Notes under the pieces: generated by a model
What the model was told of the DNA's origin: nothing
Seen by the model: the letters and a program-made list of their open reading frames with translations, nothing else
Database searches by the model: none
Program-made: the position numbers and the translations under genes
Assembly: GCA_029215795.1 (NCBI GenBank)
Contig: JARDYH010000001.1
Coordinates: 228,993,654-229,057,653, forward strand
Direction: 5' to 3'
Source of the DNA: Anniella stebbinsi
Taxonomy: Eukaryota > Chordata > Lepidosauria > Squamata > Anniellidae
DNA: 64,000 nucleotides
In this document: positions 1-11,549 of the stretch, piece by piece
Layout of the letters: each line of letters begins with the position of its first letter
Numbering within the stretch: the first letter of the stretch is position 1

Positions 1-205
1 CAATGAAGCTGCATCTTTTAGAACATCCAGTCAGATTTAATGCATATAGAAGGAGGACATTCTTTTGTTTCATTACTCAATGCTTGCCCACCTCAGCTGA
101 ATGCATGAACTTGAGTTTTATCTTCAAGTTAATGCCAAGTGTTAGCAGAATTTGGTGTTGATTAACATGACACACCTCATTCATGTAAGCCTGAACAATC
201 TGTGA

Positions 206-534
206 GGGTGCCTCTACAAGAGCGATTTAAAGCTCTTTCAAGGCTCATTAAATTTTTTACCTCTACAAGAGTGGAGCACAAATCGAGGCGCTTTTTCTGT
301 CTGATTATGCGCATTATCAAATGCGTGTTAAATAGCGAGTTGTAATTTACCGCGGGAGTTGAAGCACCTTATGACCATGTAAACAAGTGATTTAAACACT
401 TTAAAGCGCGTTTCATACAACCGGTAATGTGCTTCACCGCCTCCTGTGTATAGGGATTAGGCGTAAAAGCGAGTGCGAGAAGATGTGCATAATCAGACAA
501 CCGGGCGTCAAACCGAATTCTTGTAAAGGCGACT
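206..534 (+). mobile_element. GCGC-rich MITE, copy 1
   Basis: About 330 bp, matching the reverse complement of 10821-11175 along nearly its whole length. It starts GGGTGCCTCTACAAG and ends with the degenerate inverse CTTGTAAAGGCGACT, so the terminal inverted repeat core is CCTCTACAAG. The interior repeats GCGCATTATC-type motifs. Compared with the other copy, many CpG have become TpG or CpA, so this copy looks older. No coding capacity is visible and no clear target duplication is found, so the superfamily is not assigned. Confidence 0.7.
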
Positions 535-1125
535 TGAGACAACAAGCCTATCAGCCATGTATGGCTGCTGGACACACAACCACTGAAAATTTCATACATA
601 TATTGTTCATGAATCATTTGTACATACAACTCTTCAACACCCATAGTCAAAAAGACAGTAGAATACTCAATGATGTCTAAAATTACATATACAACAATAC
701 ATGCACAATCATTACAGTAGTTGACTCTATCCTGCAATGTATCAAATAGGGTGTATTTTTATGATGATCCTCTTTGGACACTTTTGATTGCCATCTTTCC
801 ATTGTTCTTTGATGTCTTTGAAGCCTATCAGGTGTATTACAGCTCCCATCTGTTTGCTTTTCCAGGCAGCCAGCAAGAACAAGAATCTTAGCAAATCCTT
901 TATAAGCTACCATACAGCAGTCATTTTCAGCTCAGCTGTCACAATTCGTGCAGGTCTGACACAAGCAAGCCAGTCAACAAATAATGTACAATATGTGTCA
1001 ACAAGTCCTAAGGCTTGCAATTACATAAAGGGAAGCAACATGACAAACCATTTGATTGAAGCAGATCCACTTCATTCAAAAATGTTCACCCACACCAACA
1101 CAAACTTTATTCTTGACTTACTCAC
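535..1125. other. no recognised feature
   Basis: AT-rich sequence without a recognised repeat or exon. Short open frames on both strands have no family signature and overlap each other. Confidence 0.6.
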
Positions 1126-1473
1126 TTATGAGTGGGCCTTTTCAGTGGTGGCCCCCCAATTATGGAATGATCTCCCCGACAAGGCTCGTCTGGCCCCAAC
1201 ATAGTTACCTTTTCAGCGCCAGGTCAAGACTTTCCTCTTCTCCTAGGCATTTAACAGCATATGATGAGGGTTTTGTGTTGTTGTTGTGCTTTGACCCAGA
1301 ATTGTTGTTTTAAAAGATATTGTAATTATAACTTGTTTTTATGCTTTATGGTTTAAAATTTTGTATATCAGTGTTTTTAACGTTCAATGTTTTTAATTTT
1401 TGTAAACCGCCCAGAGAGCTTTGGCTATGGGGCAGTATATAAATGGAATTAAATAAATAAATAAATAAATAAA
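1126..1473 (+). mobile_element. L2-type LINE, 5'-truncated 3' end
   Basis: The first ~130 bases encode the C-terminal end of an L2-clade reverse transcriptase ORF: AFSVVAPQLWNDLPDKARLA is readable, followed by an in-frame stop and then VKTFLFS in the same frame. A 3' UTR follows with the sequence of a TTTGTAAACCGCCCAGAGAG block and GGGGCAGTATATAAATG, ending in an (ATAA)n tail at about 1455-1473. The same 3' end is seen at 4800, 12255 and 38897 in the opposite orientation. It is a dead-on-arrival copy without a 5' end. Confidence 0.85.
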
Positions 1474-2749
1474 GGTGCAATTGCACTCATGTTCTACTTG
1501 TGGGGTTTTCCACAGGCAGCTGGTTGGCCACTGTGTGGACAGAATGCCAGACAAGGACCTTGGTCTGATCCTAATTGGCTCTTCTTATGTTTTTGCTCAC
1601 CGGCACAATAAAGACCAAAACAATTAGTTCAGGCACTACTTCACACAAACAGCTGGCCACATGGCACTGCCTACACAGGATTGTGACTCTGTAACCATGG
1701 CTTAGCGTGTTGTCTGAACAGGCCATGTCTGTCTAAACATCTTTCCATGCTGCAAAGTGTATCCATCTGGCCAGATAGAAATCTGGCCCTCCTGGGGTCC
1801 CAATCTGTTTCCCAACCATCAAATATTGGGTGGTTTCCCAGATTTTGTGCAGCATTTCAACATTCTAAAATGCCACAATGCCTCCTAAGGGTTAGTTATT
1901 GGCAGTAAGGGCTTTAAGCTACAACATGCTGGTAGTTTGGGTATTTGCCCCCGCCCTCACCCCTTTGCCTTCAGCCCTTCCCACTAAGGGAATGCAGCCC
2001 CTGAGATTTTCTCTGAAATCGAATTCAGCCTAAGGCTGAAGGAGGTTTGACACTTCTGGTACATGTGAATCAGGTTTTCATTTATATAGGGACAACACGT
2101 TACTCAGGCGACGGCCAAATATTATTGAACAGAAGAAGTAAATCTCATATTACCCCTTAGATAGATTGGACTACACTTGTTCTGAAGCAAGATTCATTTT
2201 ATCCTAATTCCACCCCCACCCAAGAGCAATTAATTCATAAGAACAGCCGTTACCGTTACACATGTATTCCTTCGCAATTACTGAGAGACAGCAACACAAG
2301 CTCGGCTAAAAGGTTAATATTATTCTGACATCCTTTCCAACAAAGTGACAAGGGTCATTTAATTTTGGGGCTTGCTGTGTTCCAGCTTTTAAGGGTGCGG
2401 GGAGGCTGTTCTATGCTACAGAAATCAGTGTGAATGCTAGATCTGGAAGAGGCGGTTGGAGAGATCATCTCAGGGGGGTCAGGCTTCCAAAGGACTCAAG
2501 TGCAGCTGCTGAAACCGATCTAATTTTACTGCTAAATTAAACATGTTGATTGCCTCAGGGACCTTTCTGAGGAGGAGGAAGAGAGGGGCAACTGCGCTAT
2601 TCCTTAACTGTCAAAATGGCAATGCATCATACATCATAATCAAAGCTGTGACACATTTTTCAAATGAATGTTCATTTTGGTACTCCCTGTAGAGAGAATT
2701 CTTAGCCTCCAAATGCTACCCATTCAACAGATACGGTGTCTGTTTGCTC
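1474..2749. other. no recognised feature
   Basis: Unique-looking sequence. I see no ORF with a family signature, no TIR pair and no LTR. Nothing further can be supported. Confidence 0.5.
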
Positions 2750-3515
2750 ATGATATGTGTATATTTATTTTATTGAGAAGTTTTATAGACTCCCTTTCAA
2801 AATACAATTTTCCTGGTACACAGGAAATAATAAAAAGTGACTAAAACTCATGTCAACATTAAAAATAATAAATAAAACAAACAAAATCCACAAAAAGAAC
2901 CATCTTTAAAAGAAAAGACAAAAAGCCATATTGTTTCTTATCATTTTGACACACAAACAACAAGGTGTTAACCTTAACCAAAATCCTCAAAACAAAAAAA
3001 GAAAGTTAAGGGGAAAATATGTAATGAATTTTAATACTTAATAAAATAATATATTTATCACCAAAAAAACTATTTAAAATACATATGGCCAGAATCATAA
3101 AAGCCTTGTTTTTACTTTGTTATTATACATATGTATTTTAAATAGTTTTTTTGGTGATAAATATATTATTTTATTAAGTATTAAAATTCATTGCATATTT
3201 TCCCCTTAACTTTCTTTTTTTTGTTTTGTCTTATCATTTTGAGCCAGTCTCATTTCATTTAGCCATTTTATGTCATTCTCATTTAAATATTTTAGCCATT
3301 GGTCCTAAAAACAGATCCAGTTAGAGCAACATCAGGAAAAAGCTAACGCACTCCTAATTAAAAGCAGTCTAAAACCAAAACATTTTCAGGGCCTACCTAA
3401 AACAAAATAAGGAGGGGGCTAAACGTATTTATCTTCCAAGGGAGGAAGTTCCACAACTTTGGGACCACACCAAGAAGGCCCTTTCTTTTGTGCTTGCCAG
3501 CCTAATTATCCCTCC
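2750..3515 (-). mobile_element. L2-like LINE 3' end with long 3' UTR
   Basis: Read on the minus strand, 3515 to about 3400 has a degraded L2 C-terminal segment (KERAFLVWSQSCG, similar to the ERAFSVVAPQLWN block of the other L2 copies). It is followed by an AT-rich 3' UTR reaching an ATAAATAC-type tail near 2760. A 100-bp inverted duplication (2988-3228) sits within the UTR. Assignment rests on the degenerate protein block and the tail only. Confidence 0.5.
2988..3228. repeat. near-perfect inverted duplication
   Basis: Left arm 2988-3087 and right arm 3128-3228 are reverse complements over about 100 bases, with one substitution (T/C near 3022) and one A-run length difference, separated by a 40-bp spacer. 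The motif CTTATCATTTTGA occurs in direct orientation just outside both arms (about 2938 and 3231). Direct flanks with inverted arms are what template switching during replication would leave, rather than the TIRs of a transposon. Confidence 0.85.
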
Positions 3516-3519
3516 TAGC

Positions 3520-3839
3520 TAAGCTGACCATATGAAAAGGAGGACAGGGCTCCTGTAACTTTAACAGTTGTAGAGAAAAGGGAATTTCAGCCAGTATCAT
3601 TTGTATGCAATTAGTTCCTGGTGAAATTCCCTCTTCATCACAACAGTTAAAGATGCAGGCATTATACTAGAGTGACCAGATACAAAAGAGGGCAGGGCTC
3701 CTGCATCTTTAACTGTTGTGATGAAGAGGGAATTTCACCAGGTACTAATTGCATACAAATGATGCCAGCTGAAATTCCCTTTTCTCTACTACTGTTAAAG
3801 TTGCAGGAGCCCTGTCCTCCTTTTCATATGGTCAGCCTA
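3520..3839. mobile_element. palindromic hAT-type MITE
   Basis: Ends TAAGCTGACCATATG and CATATGGTCAGCCTA; nearly the entire element is a long inverted repeat (GAAAAGGAGGACAGGGCTCC against GGAGCCCTGTCCTCC and so on inward). The centre carries a second, internal terminus-like block (CTAGAGTGACCAGATAC). Flanks TCCTAGC and TCCTGGC resemble a decayed target duplication. Two relatives lie at 4252-4447 (truncated) and 20832-21151 (intact). It has no ORF and depends on a transposase made elsewhere. Confidence 0.85.
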
Positions 3840-4251
3840 TCCTGGCCACTCACAGAAGTTTCCAGGTCAAATTGATGATGCTGTGCTCAAACAGGAGGTC
3901 TCCAGTACTCCCCCCCTTATTCCGTTTTAAAATACAAACCAGATAAACTGGAATAAACCCCTAATGGCAGGAAATTGCCATCGTGTAAAACTAGGGTGAC
4001 CATATTTTGGAAACCAAAAAGGAGGACAAGATGGCCACCCTCAAGGAGGCGTGCTCACCTAACATGCCCAGCCCCCACGGCGGGCCCATCTTGAGATGAC
4101 CACCCCCAAGGGGGCGTGGCCTTGGTCACATGTCTAATTTTATACCTCACAATTAAGACAATTTATTTCAGATTTATTGTGATTTTCATCACCTAGTTCT
4201 TTACCATTAATCTCAGAGAAGAACAATTATACTGAAGAGGCTAACAACAAG

Positions 4252-4447
4252 TAGGGTGACCAGATAAAATCCAGGTCAGGGCTCCTGTAACTTTAACAGT
4301 TGTAGAGCAAAGGGAATTTCAGCCGGTGTCATTTGTATGCAATTAGTTCCTGGTGAAATTCCCTCTTCATCGCAACTGTTAAAGCTGCAGGGGCCCTGCC
4401 TTCTTTTGTATTTGGTCACTCTAGTATAGTGCCTGCAACTTTAACTG
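4252..4447. mobile_element. truncated hAT-type MITE (half element)
   Basis: Starts TAGGGTGACCAGATAAAATC and follows the same order as the 20832 element through the left half and centre. It then stops abruptly at about 4447, where CR1 sequence begins. The central block is in the opposite orientation to the 20832 copy, so the two carry inverted cores. Confidence 0.75.
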
Positions 4448-4545
4448 TGCAACTGGTGCACACAGGCTTACTGCCTCGGATACTGGAGGTAGCACATCAC
4501 CATCAGGGCTAGTAGCCATTGATAGCCTTCTCATCCATAAGAATA
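4448..4545 (-). mobile_element. CR1-type LINE fragment
   Basis: About 100 bp matching part of the 16744-17142 element (shared CTTACTGCCTCGGATACTGG-like and CAGGGCTAGTAGCCATTGAT segments). Minus-strand reading ends in MDEKAINGY, the same C-terminus as the longer copy. It is joined directly to the truncated MITE on its left. Confidence 0.75.
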
Positions 4546-4798
4546 TGAAGAGGAAATAATAAAGTGGAACAAAAACTTACATCACAAGGGTTTGCTGTTA
4601 GGAGAGTGAAGCTTAAATTCCTTGAGAATAAGAGCAGAATACAGTGTTCTTTTGGCAGTCTGCCTCCTTGTCCTGTAGTAAGATCATATATGTTATTATA
4701 CTGCATATATTCTAGCAGTTTTGGCAAAGTAGGGGTATATAAGGACAATCCCAAGTCCTCATGAAGCCTCCCATTAAATCTTGGCATCATCAGAAATG

Positions 4799-4799
<1 letters not shown>

Positions 4800-4849
<50 letters not shown>

Positions 4850-4965
4850 ATATACTGCCCCATAGCTGAAGCTCTCTGGGCCGTTTACAAAAATTAAAAG
4901 TTTGGACATTAAAAGTCAATATACAAAATTTTAAAACATAAAACATAAAAACAGGAATTGCTTTT
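4800..4965 (-). mobile_element. L2 3' end with (ATG)n tail
   Basis: An ATG trinucleotide run (4800-4846) is the tail of a severely 5'-truncated L2. The following bases read on the minus strand as the common CGGCCCAGAGAGCTTC / GGGGCAGTATATAAA 3' UTR. The same arrangement is found at 38897. Confidence 0.85.
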
Positions 4966-5647
4966 AAAGTCTGAGGAATTGTTTTTCACTTGAGAACCTT
5001 TTTATGGCTCCCAAAAGTGTAAGACAGATCTCTATAAGCAGGCCTACACAATTGTAAGGAGTAGCTCAAATTCTTACCAATATTTTTTAGTGTGAGTTAA
5101 CTAATTTTGAGTTGCACAGGCGAGCTCTTTTCCATATGGGTTCTCACAGAAAAATACACTTATTCTTCAAAAAATATTCACTTCATCCTGTTCATACACT
5201 CTGTCTCCCTTTTTGGCTTTCCATGTCCCAAATGAAATGGATATTACATAGCATAACTGAGCTGTTAGCATACCTTGTGCCACGATGACACATTTATTAA
5301 TTTGAATACATTCATATGATACTTGTACTTCTTGTACTTTGATTTTATACTGTTGCTGTACATTACTGTATCACAGCAAACAAAACACTATGCAATTTCT
5401 CTTATTTAAGTGTGTCTGGACAATTTAGAGGATATGTTCAGGGGTAATCACATCAGCATAGCTACAGCACACATAAAGTTTGATTGTTTGCATTTTTTTC
5501 CTTAAGTGTGAGTAATCTAATAAGCAAAGCAGCAAAGAGCGGGGGGGGGGGGGGGACGGGACCCAGCTGTCCTTCCTTCCAGCATGTTATTTTGGTACTT
5601 GTACTAATTATCATCATCATCGTCATCCAAAAAGACTGTTAAGGGAA

Positions 5648-5755
5648 GAACTTTTACAGCACAATCCTCTTCTTGCCTATGCATAAGTAAATCACATTGA
5701 GTTCAATTGGACTTGTTTACAGTGGGACTTACTTCTGAGTAAATAATCTATGGGG
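5648..5755. repeat. short dispersed repeat (AGTAAGTCC family)
   Basis: Decayed copy of a ~90-bp dispersed sequence marked by GTTCAATTGGACTTGTTTAC and GGGACTTACTTCTGAGTAA. Related sequence is at 6972-7090, about 21718-21780, 30462-30515 and 44425-44505. It has an inverted ACTTAC/GTAAGT theme and no coding potential. The origin is not resolved; it could be a SINE tail or a small MITE. Confidence 0.6.
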
Positions 5756-6971
5756 GCCTTTCATAATTCGTCAAGACTGCAAGTATACATATGCTTGCAA
5801 GCCTGAAGAATTACAAAAAAGCCCCTAAGAATTAGTCCATCCTGCTCCATGTATTGAGAATCAAAGTAACAACAGGCTTGACTGCGCCCAAATGCCTCAA
5901 GCTGCTTCCCCCCTAGGAAAGCTCACCTAGAGAACACAAAGGTAGAGTGACTCACGCATCGTTTGGGAATAAAACTTCTGGGTTCTTTCAAGCCTTTTTT
6001 CCCAATCAGGCAAAATCCAGGATTTTTTGCTTATGGCCACTCAGAAACAAAATTAGCACCAAAGCTCTTTCGCCTCCCCCCCCCCCTTCTCAGTGATCCA
6101 GGGCTTTCTTTTCATCGACATCACTGCGGCAACCAAGGAGAAGGCTGGGATCGCCGAGAGAGCATTTTTTCTACAAGCCCGGACCCCTGGTGCGACTGCA
6201 TCCAGCAGGCCAGAGGGGCCTATGCCCTGCATGGCGACGAGCGGATGGCTGCGAGGGGCTGGGACTGGTGCCATATGGCCCTGAAAGGAGGTAAGGGGTT
6301 TTGTGCCCTTCTCCCGCCCTCTCCACCACCAAAACCCTTCTCCTCTCACTCCCATCATGGGGGCCTCAGCGCCTGCCTGAAAAAGCTTGTGGGGTGGGCG
6401 GGGAGCGGAGCGGAGCACATGGCTGGGGAAAATATCTCCCCCTGTGCTGTGCCTTCCATGCCTCCCTCCCTGGCTCCCCTCACCTATTAGTTCTCAAGGC
6501 AAGGCTGAATTAGCTCCCAGGTCCAGGTGACCGAGTCCAGCAGCAGCAGACACAGCCAGGCGGGAGAATGGGCTAAAGAGGGGAAAGGAAGTGACCACCT
6601 CACACTAGGAGGGTGGAGCCAAGCAGGCTCCAGAGCCTCGCCTCAGACTACCACTCCCAGCGTCCTCCCAGCTAGTCCAGAATGCAATGTTTCTGCTTCA
6701 TTGGTCGCAGCTGCTTCCATGCCCTGCAACTTGCCTCCTAGACTTCCGGGAGAAGCGGAGACAGTCCGTTTTTCCCGGATATTTGAATAAATTTCATAAA
6801 ATCCGGCCGGATTTCCAAAATTCATAATTTTTCCTGACATGTCCGGGCTTTTCCTGTCTGATGGTCAGCCTATGTAAAACTGTCAATTGTGCTATGAACC
6901 TGCAGAGGAAGAACTCTGCATGAGAGAGAAGAGGACAAAATGCCTCCCTGCAATGGAGGCAGATCCAATCC

Positions 6972-7090
6972 CCATGTGTCTACTTAGAAGTAAGTCCCAT
7001 TGTGTTCAATGGGGCTTACTCCCAAGTAAGTGTGACAAAGGTTCTGAACTTACAGCAAAATCTTACTTTTACTCAGAAGTAAGTCCTGGC
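6972..7090. repeat. short dispersed repeat (AGTAAGTCC family), two partial copies
   Basis: CTTAGAAGTAAGTCCCATTG, then GGGGCTTACTCCCAAGTAAG, then a second ACTCAGAAGTAAGTCCTGG at about 7073-7090. This is the best preserved copy of the family in the window. Confidence 0.65.
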
Positions 7091-9250
7091 TTTCCTGTGG
7101 GCTGTGAGAAAACAGACAACAAGAACCCCCCACCCTTTGCACACATACCAGGGAGGGAGGTGCTCCCTCGATTCAACTGTGTCAGCCTTTTAAAGGAGCC
7201 TCGGGAAACAGCAGCAGGGCCTTCCCTTGCCCCTCTCCTCCTGTGTAACCTAATTCATATCAATTCGTATCAATTCTACCAAAGAAACAGGAAGCACAAC
7301 AGTGCCAGATAAACAACAGAATTTCCCTTAATGTAGAGAAGCGTTCAGAGAATTTTGAGGCTGGTTTGGCAGAGGCTGCCAGAGAATTAAAGACTTCTAC
7401 CTAATCCCAGTGGAAAATGCCACCAGAATGGAAGAGTAATAAAAGAGTGTAGGCATACTATTTTACCTGTTTTCCTTTCCACTCCTGGAAAAGGGCCTTG
7501 CTAGTCCATGACACATGTATGTGCATCAATTGATTAAAAAAAAAAAGTACTGCAAGTCTCTGGTGCTCTCTCTTTAGAAGGAAACTAGCCCTGTAAAAGA
7601 CTGCCCTGAAATTCTCTACCATTCAGGAAAGTGAGAAATGTAAGGAAGGAAACAAATACACTGAGTGCCTTATTTATATAGAAAAATGACAAGATAAAGC
7701 AATCATGTAGATTAAACTATTCATAATGGACCCGTTCTCTTCTGTTGAATTTTCAAGGCTATGCCACAAGAAATGTCCTTTGTACTGTACACATTTTTTC
7801 TTTCTGGTCTGAGTCAGACATATAGTTGGTACTTCTCACTTATTTCCAGTGATAAACCACTGCTGCCTTTCGTAAGCCATTATTGCTAACAGATTTTCTT
7901 CTCATGGGCTCTGCTTGAAAAACAGGCTGTGATGTTTTACCAGTTCCGCCACAACTGCTTAGTAAGAGACAGGACAATCCACCCTAGGCAATCATTCATA
8001 CACTTGTTTACATATATTACACAGCCTGATACTTATTTTGTCTTGCTTCAACCCTGTTTACTATATTTCCTCTAAAGGACCTCGCTTTAAGGAGCTACTA
8101 ACAACAATTATCAATGTAGAGCAATAGTCTTCATATTCTTACCACGTCCTGCATCTGTGGCTGATGCACATTCTTGAAGGAAGGAAGTAAAACGGTAGCC
8201 ACTCAGTCCCTGGAGAAATCCTAGTCAACATTAACTTAATTATCACCACACATACACAATTGACAAACTATCAAGTTTAAACGGACAGATGACTTCAAAT
8301 GCATCTCTCCCTTCCCCCCCCCCTCATTCACACCCAAGTAAGGCTCCATTTTTCTTGAACTGAGCATTACATTTCAAACATCTTGTTCACTCTTCAGCTA
8401 ATTGGCTGAATTCTCAAAGAGAAAAACTATAATGTGTCTGCTGGCAAAGCATGAATTTGTACTTTCTATTGAGAGCGGCGGAACCAACATGGAGTATAGC
8501 AGTCAACTGCCTTAAACACTTTTACTGTAGCTCTGTGATGAAAGCAAAGGACAGGTGCTCAGATCTGACAGATATTGTTTACCAAATACTTGTTATAGGG
8601 TTGCTAACAGCCCACTTTTTTATTGGCCCAAACAATAAAGCTGCATTTTGGCAGGTAACTAGAATAACAGCCTGTAAAGGCTATAGATTTCAGATCTGGC
8701 CCAGCAACTAATGCTCTCACCACTGGACTCACCAGGTCTGACCACACCTAACCCTGGCACAACCCCTATTCCACTAGGGTCAGCTTTGTCTCCACCTATC
8801 ATCTGGCAGGTTCTACCTTGGTCCCTCCCTCAACATTTAAAATTCAAAGATGACAAGTCTTTTCTGCCAGTAAGTGTAGACAATACTGAATGAGATAGAC
8901 CAATGATTTGTTAAAAGACAGCCTCCTATGTACCAACAAAACCTGGTATTTATTTGCTTGCTAGCAGCATCAAAACTTATTTATTGCTTGCTTGTTTTTC
9001 TTTTCTTGTTCCTGTTCTTTTCTCTTCTCTTTCATGTGCCTTTAAAACATACTAATTTGTGTACTCATGCTATTGTTATTAATTGCATAGCATATAACTC
9101 CAAAATCACAGATTGTACCACCAGCCAATGACCAAGGAAGGGATAGAGCAAAAAGAAAGATGGTGGGCAAGGGGAACCATAGCTAATGGGTATCAATTAA
9201 AATCCATCCTATAATGCCAACAATATAAGATCCAAAGCAGACATTTCTCC
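7091..9250. other. no recognised gene or repeat
   Basis: Mostly AT-rich unique-looking sequence. Open frames at 8451-8893 are short and without signatures. No TIR, LTR or LINE block was recognised here. Confidence 0.5.
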
Positions 9251-9489
9251 TAGGGCTGGCCCAAGACATTTTACTGCCTGAGGTGAAAGACAAGATGGTG
9301 CCCCTTCCCATTCCATGTAGAAAAGCTGACTGGACTGGCAGTTGAATCTTTCTTCTACACTAGCATACTGGAAGGCAGCGGGGTAGCTTAGGGGGTGCAG
9401 GCCAGGCCATGTGACCCACAACTCTCTCCTCCACGACCTTGCTGCCTGAGGCAACTGCCTCACTCTGCCCAATGGTAAGGCCAGCCCTG
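9251..9489. mobile_element. TIR element, AGGGCTGGCC ends
   Basis: Starts TAGGGCTGGCCC and ends GGCCAGCCCTG, with CTGCCTGAGG repeated in inverted positions inside both ends (CTGCCTGAGGTGA near 9275 and CTGCCTGAGGCAACTGCCTC near 9440). The terminus resembles hAT MITEs, but the flanking octamers do not match, so the boundary or family is uncertain. Confidence 0.5.
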
Positions 9490-9699
9490 TTGAAGATGTC
9501 ACTAGCAAGTATGTCTCCTCCCCTGTTTTATTCTAGAGAAAGTTCAGGGGGCCCGAACTAAAATGGAACTATAGTCTGGCGGGTAAGGGGGGTTGAATCC
9601 TTCTCCCACTGTATTACAATCTGGATTAGGCTGCTGCACTTGCAATTTATATCTCAAATTGTGATCCATGTACTTTAAAGCCCTCTTATCCCCACACCT

Positions 9700-9700
<1 letters not shown>

Positions 9701-9733
<33 letters not shown>

Positions 9734-9737
9734 ACAC
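9701..9737. repeat. (CA)n microsatellite
   Basis: CA dinucleotide run with one interruption (CAAACA). The minus-strand frame of alternating Cys and Val over it is an artefact of the repeat. Confidence 0.95.
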
Positions 9738-10820
9738 CTTAAAAATAATTATTTTAAAGAATCAATAAGTGATTGTAAAAACAACAACCAAGGATTAAAA
9801 GAAACTCCTACAAAGGGAAAGCAGTCAATCATTTCCCCCCCCAAATACCCATCTTTCACTTTCAGCTATGACAATAAGGCACTTGAAATTTAAAGCACCA
9901 ATTCTATTTCGACAAAGCAAAGTTATCAAAGTGTAGAACTAATGTAAAAGCAACAACCCAATAGTGAGGAATAAAAGGCACCGCAACAGTGTCAGCCAAA
10001 TTGCCATGAGTGAAGCATTTTATAAATATACAAAAAGGGTGATTTATAGATAGGGGCATGGCCAATGTTAAGGAATTTTTTTTCATTTTAAAGTGTTACT
10101 ATCTGCCAGCAGGTGTGAAGAACAGCTGTTGCGGTAATGCCCAGTTGCCTTTTCCAAGCCAGTTGCAGATGTTGGAAGAAATTACAGTTTCACAGACAAT
10201 CGTCAAAGAACAGAACGTGCTTCAATAGTTAGAGCTCGAGAATATATTAGATTTGTTCCAAAGCTCCCCTGGAACAGAAGATTTTTAAGGATTGCAGGCT
10301 GGCTCTTCTAATGCTGGATGAGGGAGCAGAGCTGTGTGGTGGCCATTTCTGCATCCACCTGTGGCAATACGCATCACACAATTCATATTGTTATCAATTC
10401 TATTAGCATTTCATAACACACATCATCCATGCATTCTATTCATTCCTGCTATGTGGACTGGATATCCACATGGGCAGATATTCCTGCAGTGTGACACAAT
10501 GGGCTTCCTAAAATTGCTGTTGGGGGAACAAAACAAGCATCTTGAGAAGTATAACAGAGCTGTCAAGGAAAAAGTCCAGGGAGATCCAACTTGCCTCCAC
10601 ACAGGAACCAAAGTTTGCACTTTTTTACCTGGAGCGGTGCTGCAGGCTCTACCTTGGAAGAACAGTTTGTTTCTGTAATTGCCCACAGTGGCTCTCTGTT
10701 TCTGTCTAATGTCTTCATTGTGTGCATAAACCTCAGTCTAGCATACAATTGCTCAGCCCACATTGAAACCGTTTACGATGGCACGGGTGCAATATGACAA
10801 GAAAGCATCTTGGAGACTGT
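9738..10820. other. no recognised feature
   Basis: No recognised repeat or exon. Overlapping frames on opposite strands at 10334-10797 argue against a real coding region. Confidence 0.5.
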
Positions 10821-11175
10821 GGTCCCCTCTACAAGGATTCGCTTTTGCGCCCGGTTAGGCGATTATGCGCATAATCGCTGAAGCACATTTGTACCTAATA
10901 CCTCTGCACGAGAGGCGGCGAGAGGCGGCGAAGCGCATTAACGGATGACCAAAATGCGCTTTACAAGTAGTTAATGCGCATAAGCGCTTGTTCACATAGT
11001 CAAAATGCGCTTTAACGGCCGGAGCAAAATAAAACTCGTGATTTAACGCGCATTCGATAATGCGCATAATCGGAAAGATAACGCGCCTCTACGCCTGATT
11101 TGCGTTCCGTTCTTGTAGAGGTAAAAAATTTTAAGCGCCTTGAAAGAGCTTTAAACCTCTCTTGTAGAGGCAGCC
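10821..11175 (-). mobile_element. GCGC-rich MITE, copy 2
   Basis: Best preserved copy (355 bp) of the element at 206-534, opposite orientation. Ends are GGTCCCCTCTACAAG and CTTGTAGAGGCAGCC. The interior is full of AATGCGCATT and GCGCATAATCG blocks, and CpG is kept at many sites, unlike the surrounding DNA. Flanks do not show an exact duplication. No protein coding is expected. Confidence 0.75.
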
Positions 11176-11504
11176 TAAGATGTTCTGTTACTGTGAAGAA
11201 GGTATAAATGTGACAGCTTTTGTCTCTTCTTTCTGCAGGGTTGTCAAATATCTTGCCAATTAATGGCAATCGTTGAATGCTCAGGTTATCTTTTCACCTA
11301 ACTTTTAGCATGAAGCACTGAACCCATTATCCCCGCTACTGACATTTTCAGTTGTGAGTAGCATTGCCAACCATGTATTTATTCATTTATTTTTACTGGG
11401 AATGGCCAGAGATGTGTTATTGTGGGACTGCTTGCCAGGCAAGATGTGTGTGTGTGTTTTAAAAAAGAGGGAGGGTGGATTTATTGTATCTGCTCTGGTT
11501 ACCC

Positions 11505-11549
<45 letters not shown>

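Larger units (their letters stand above)
3992..6872. mobile_element. large composite hAT-type element with exact 8-bp TSD
   Basis: Starts TAGGGTGACCATATTTTGG and ends CAGGAAAAGCCC-complement...TGGTCAGCCTA. The flanking octamer TGTAAAAC is identical on both sides (3984-3991 and 6873-6880), which is the TSD length of hAT transposons. The 2881-bp interior has later insertions (MITE fragment 4252, CR1 4448, L2 with ATG repeat 4800, poly-G 5541-5555) and a GC-rich 5.9-6.8 kb part. A 175-codon frame at 5963-6490 has no recognisable transposase motif. Alternative: two independent ends paired by chance, which the exact octamer makes unlikely. Confidence 0.75.

Noticed and set aside
5963..6490. 175-codon plus-strand open frame
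   Set aside because: Lies in a GC-rich part of a composite transposon; Pro, Gly and Ser-rich with no domain pattern, and overlapped by antisense frames.
9251..9489. hAT assignment with 8-bp TSD
   Set aside because: Flanking octamers ATTTCTCC and TTGAAGAT do not match, so only a generic TIR element is called.
9544..9735. Cys-Val repeat protein frame
   Set aside because: Pure artefact of a CA microsatellite.
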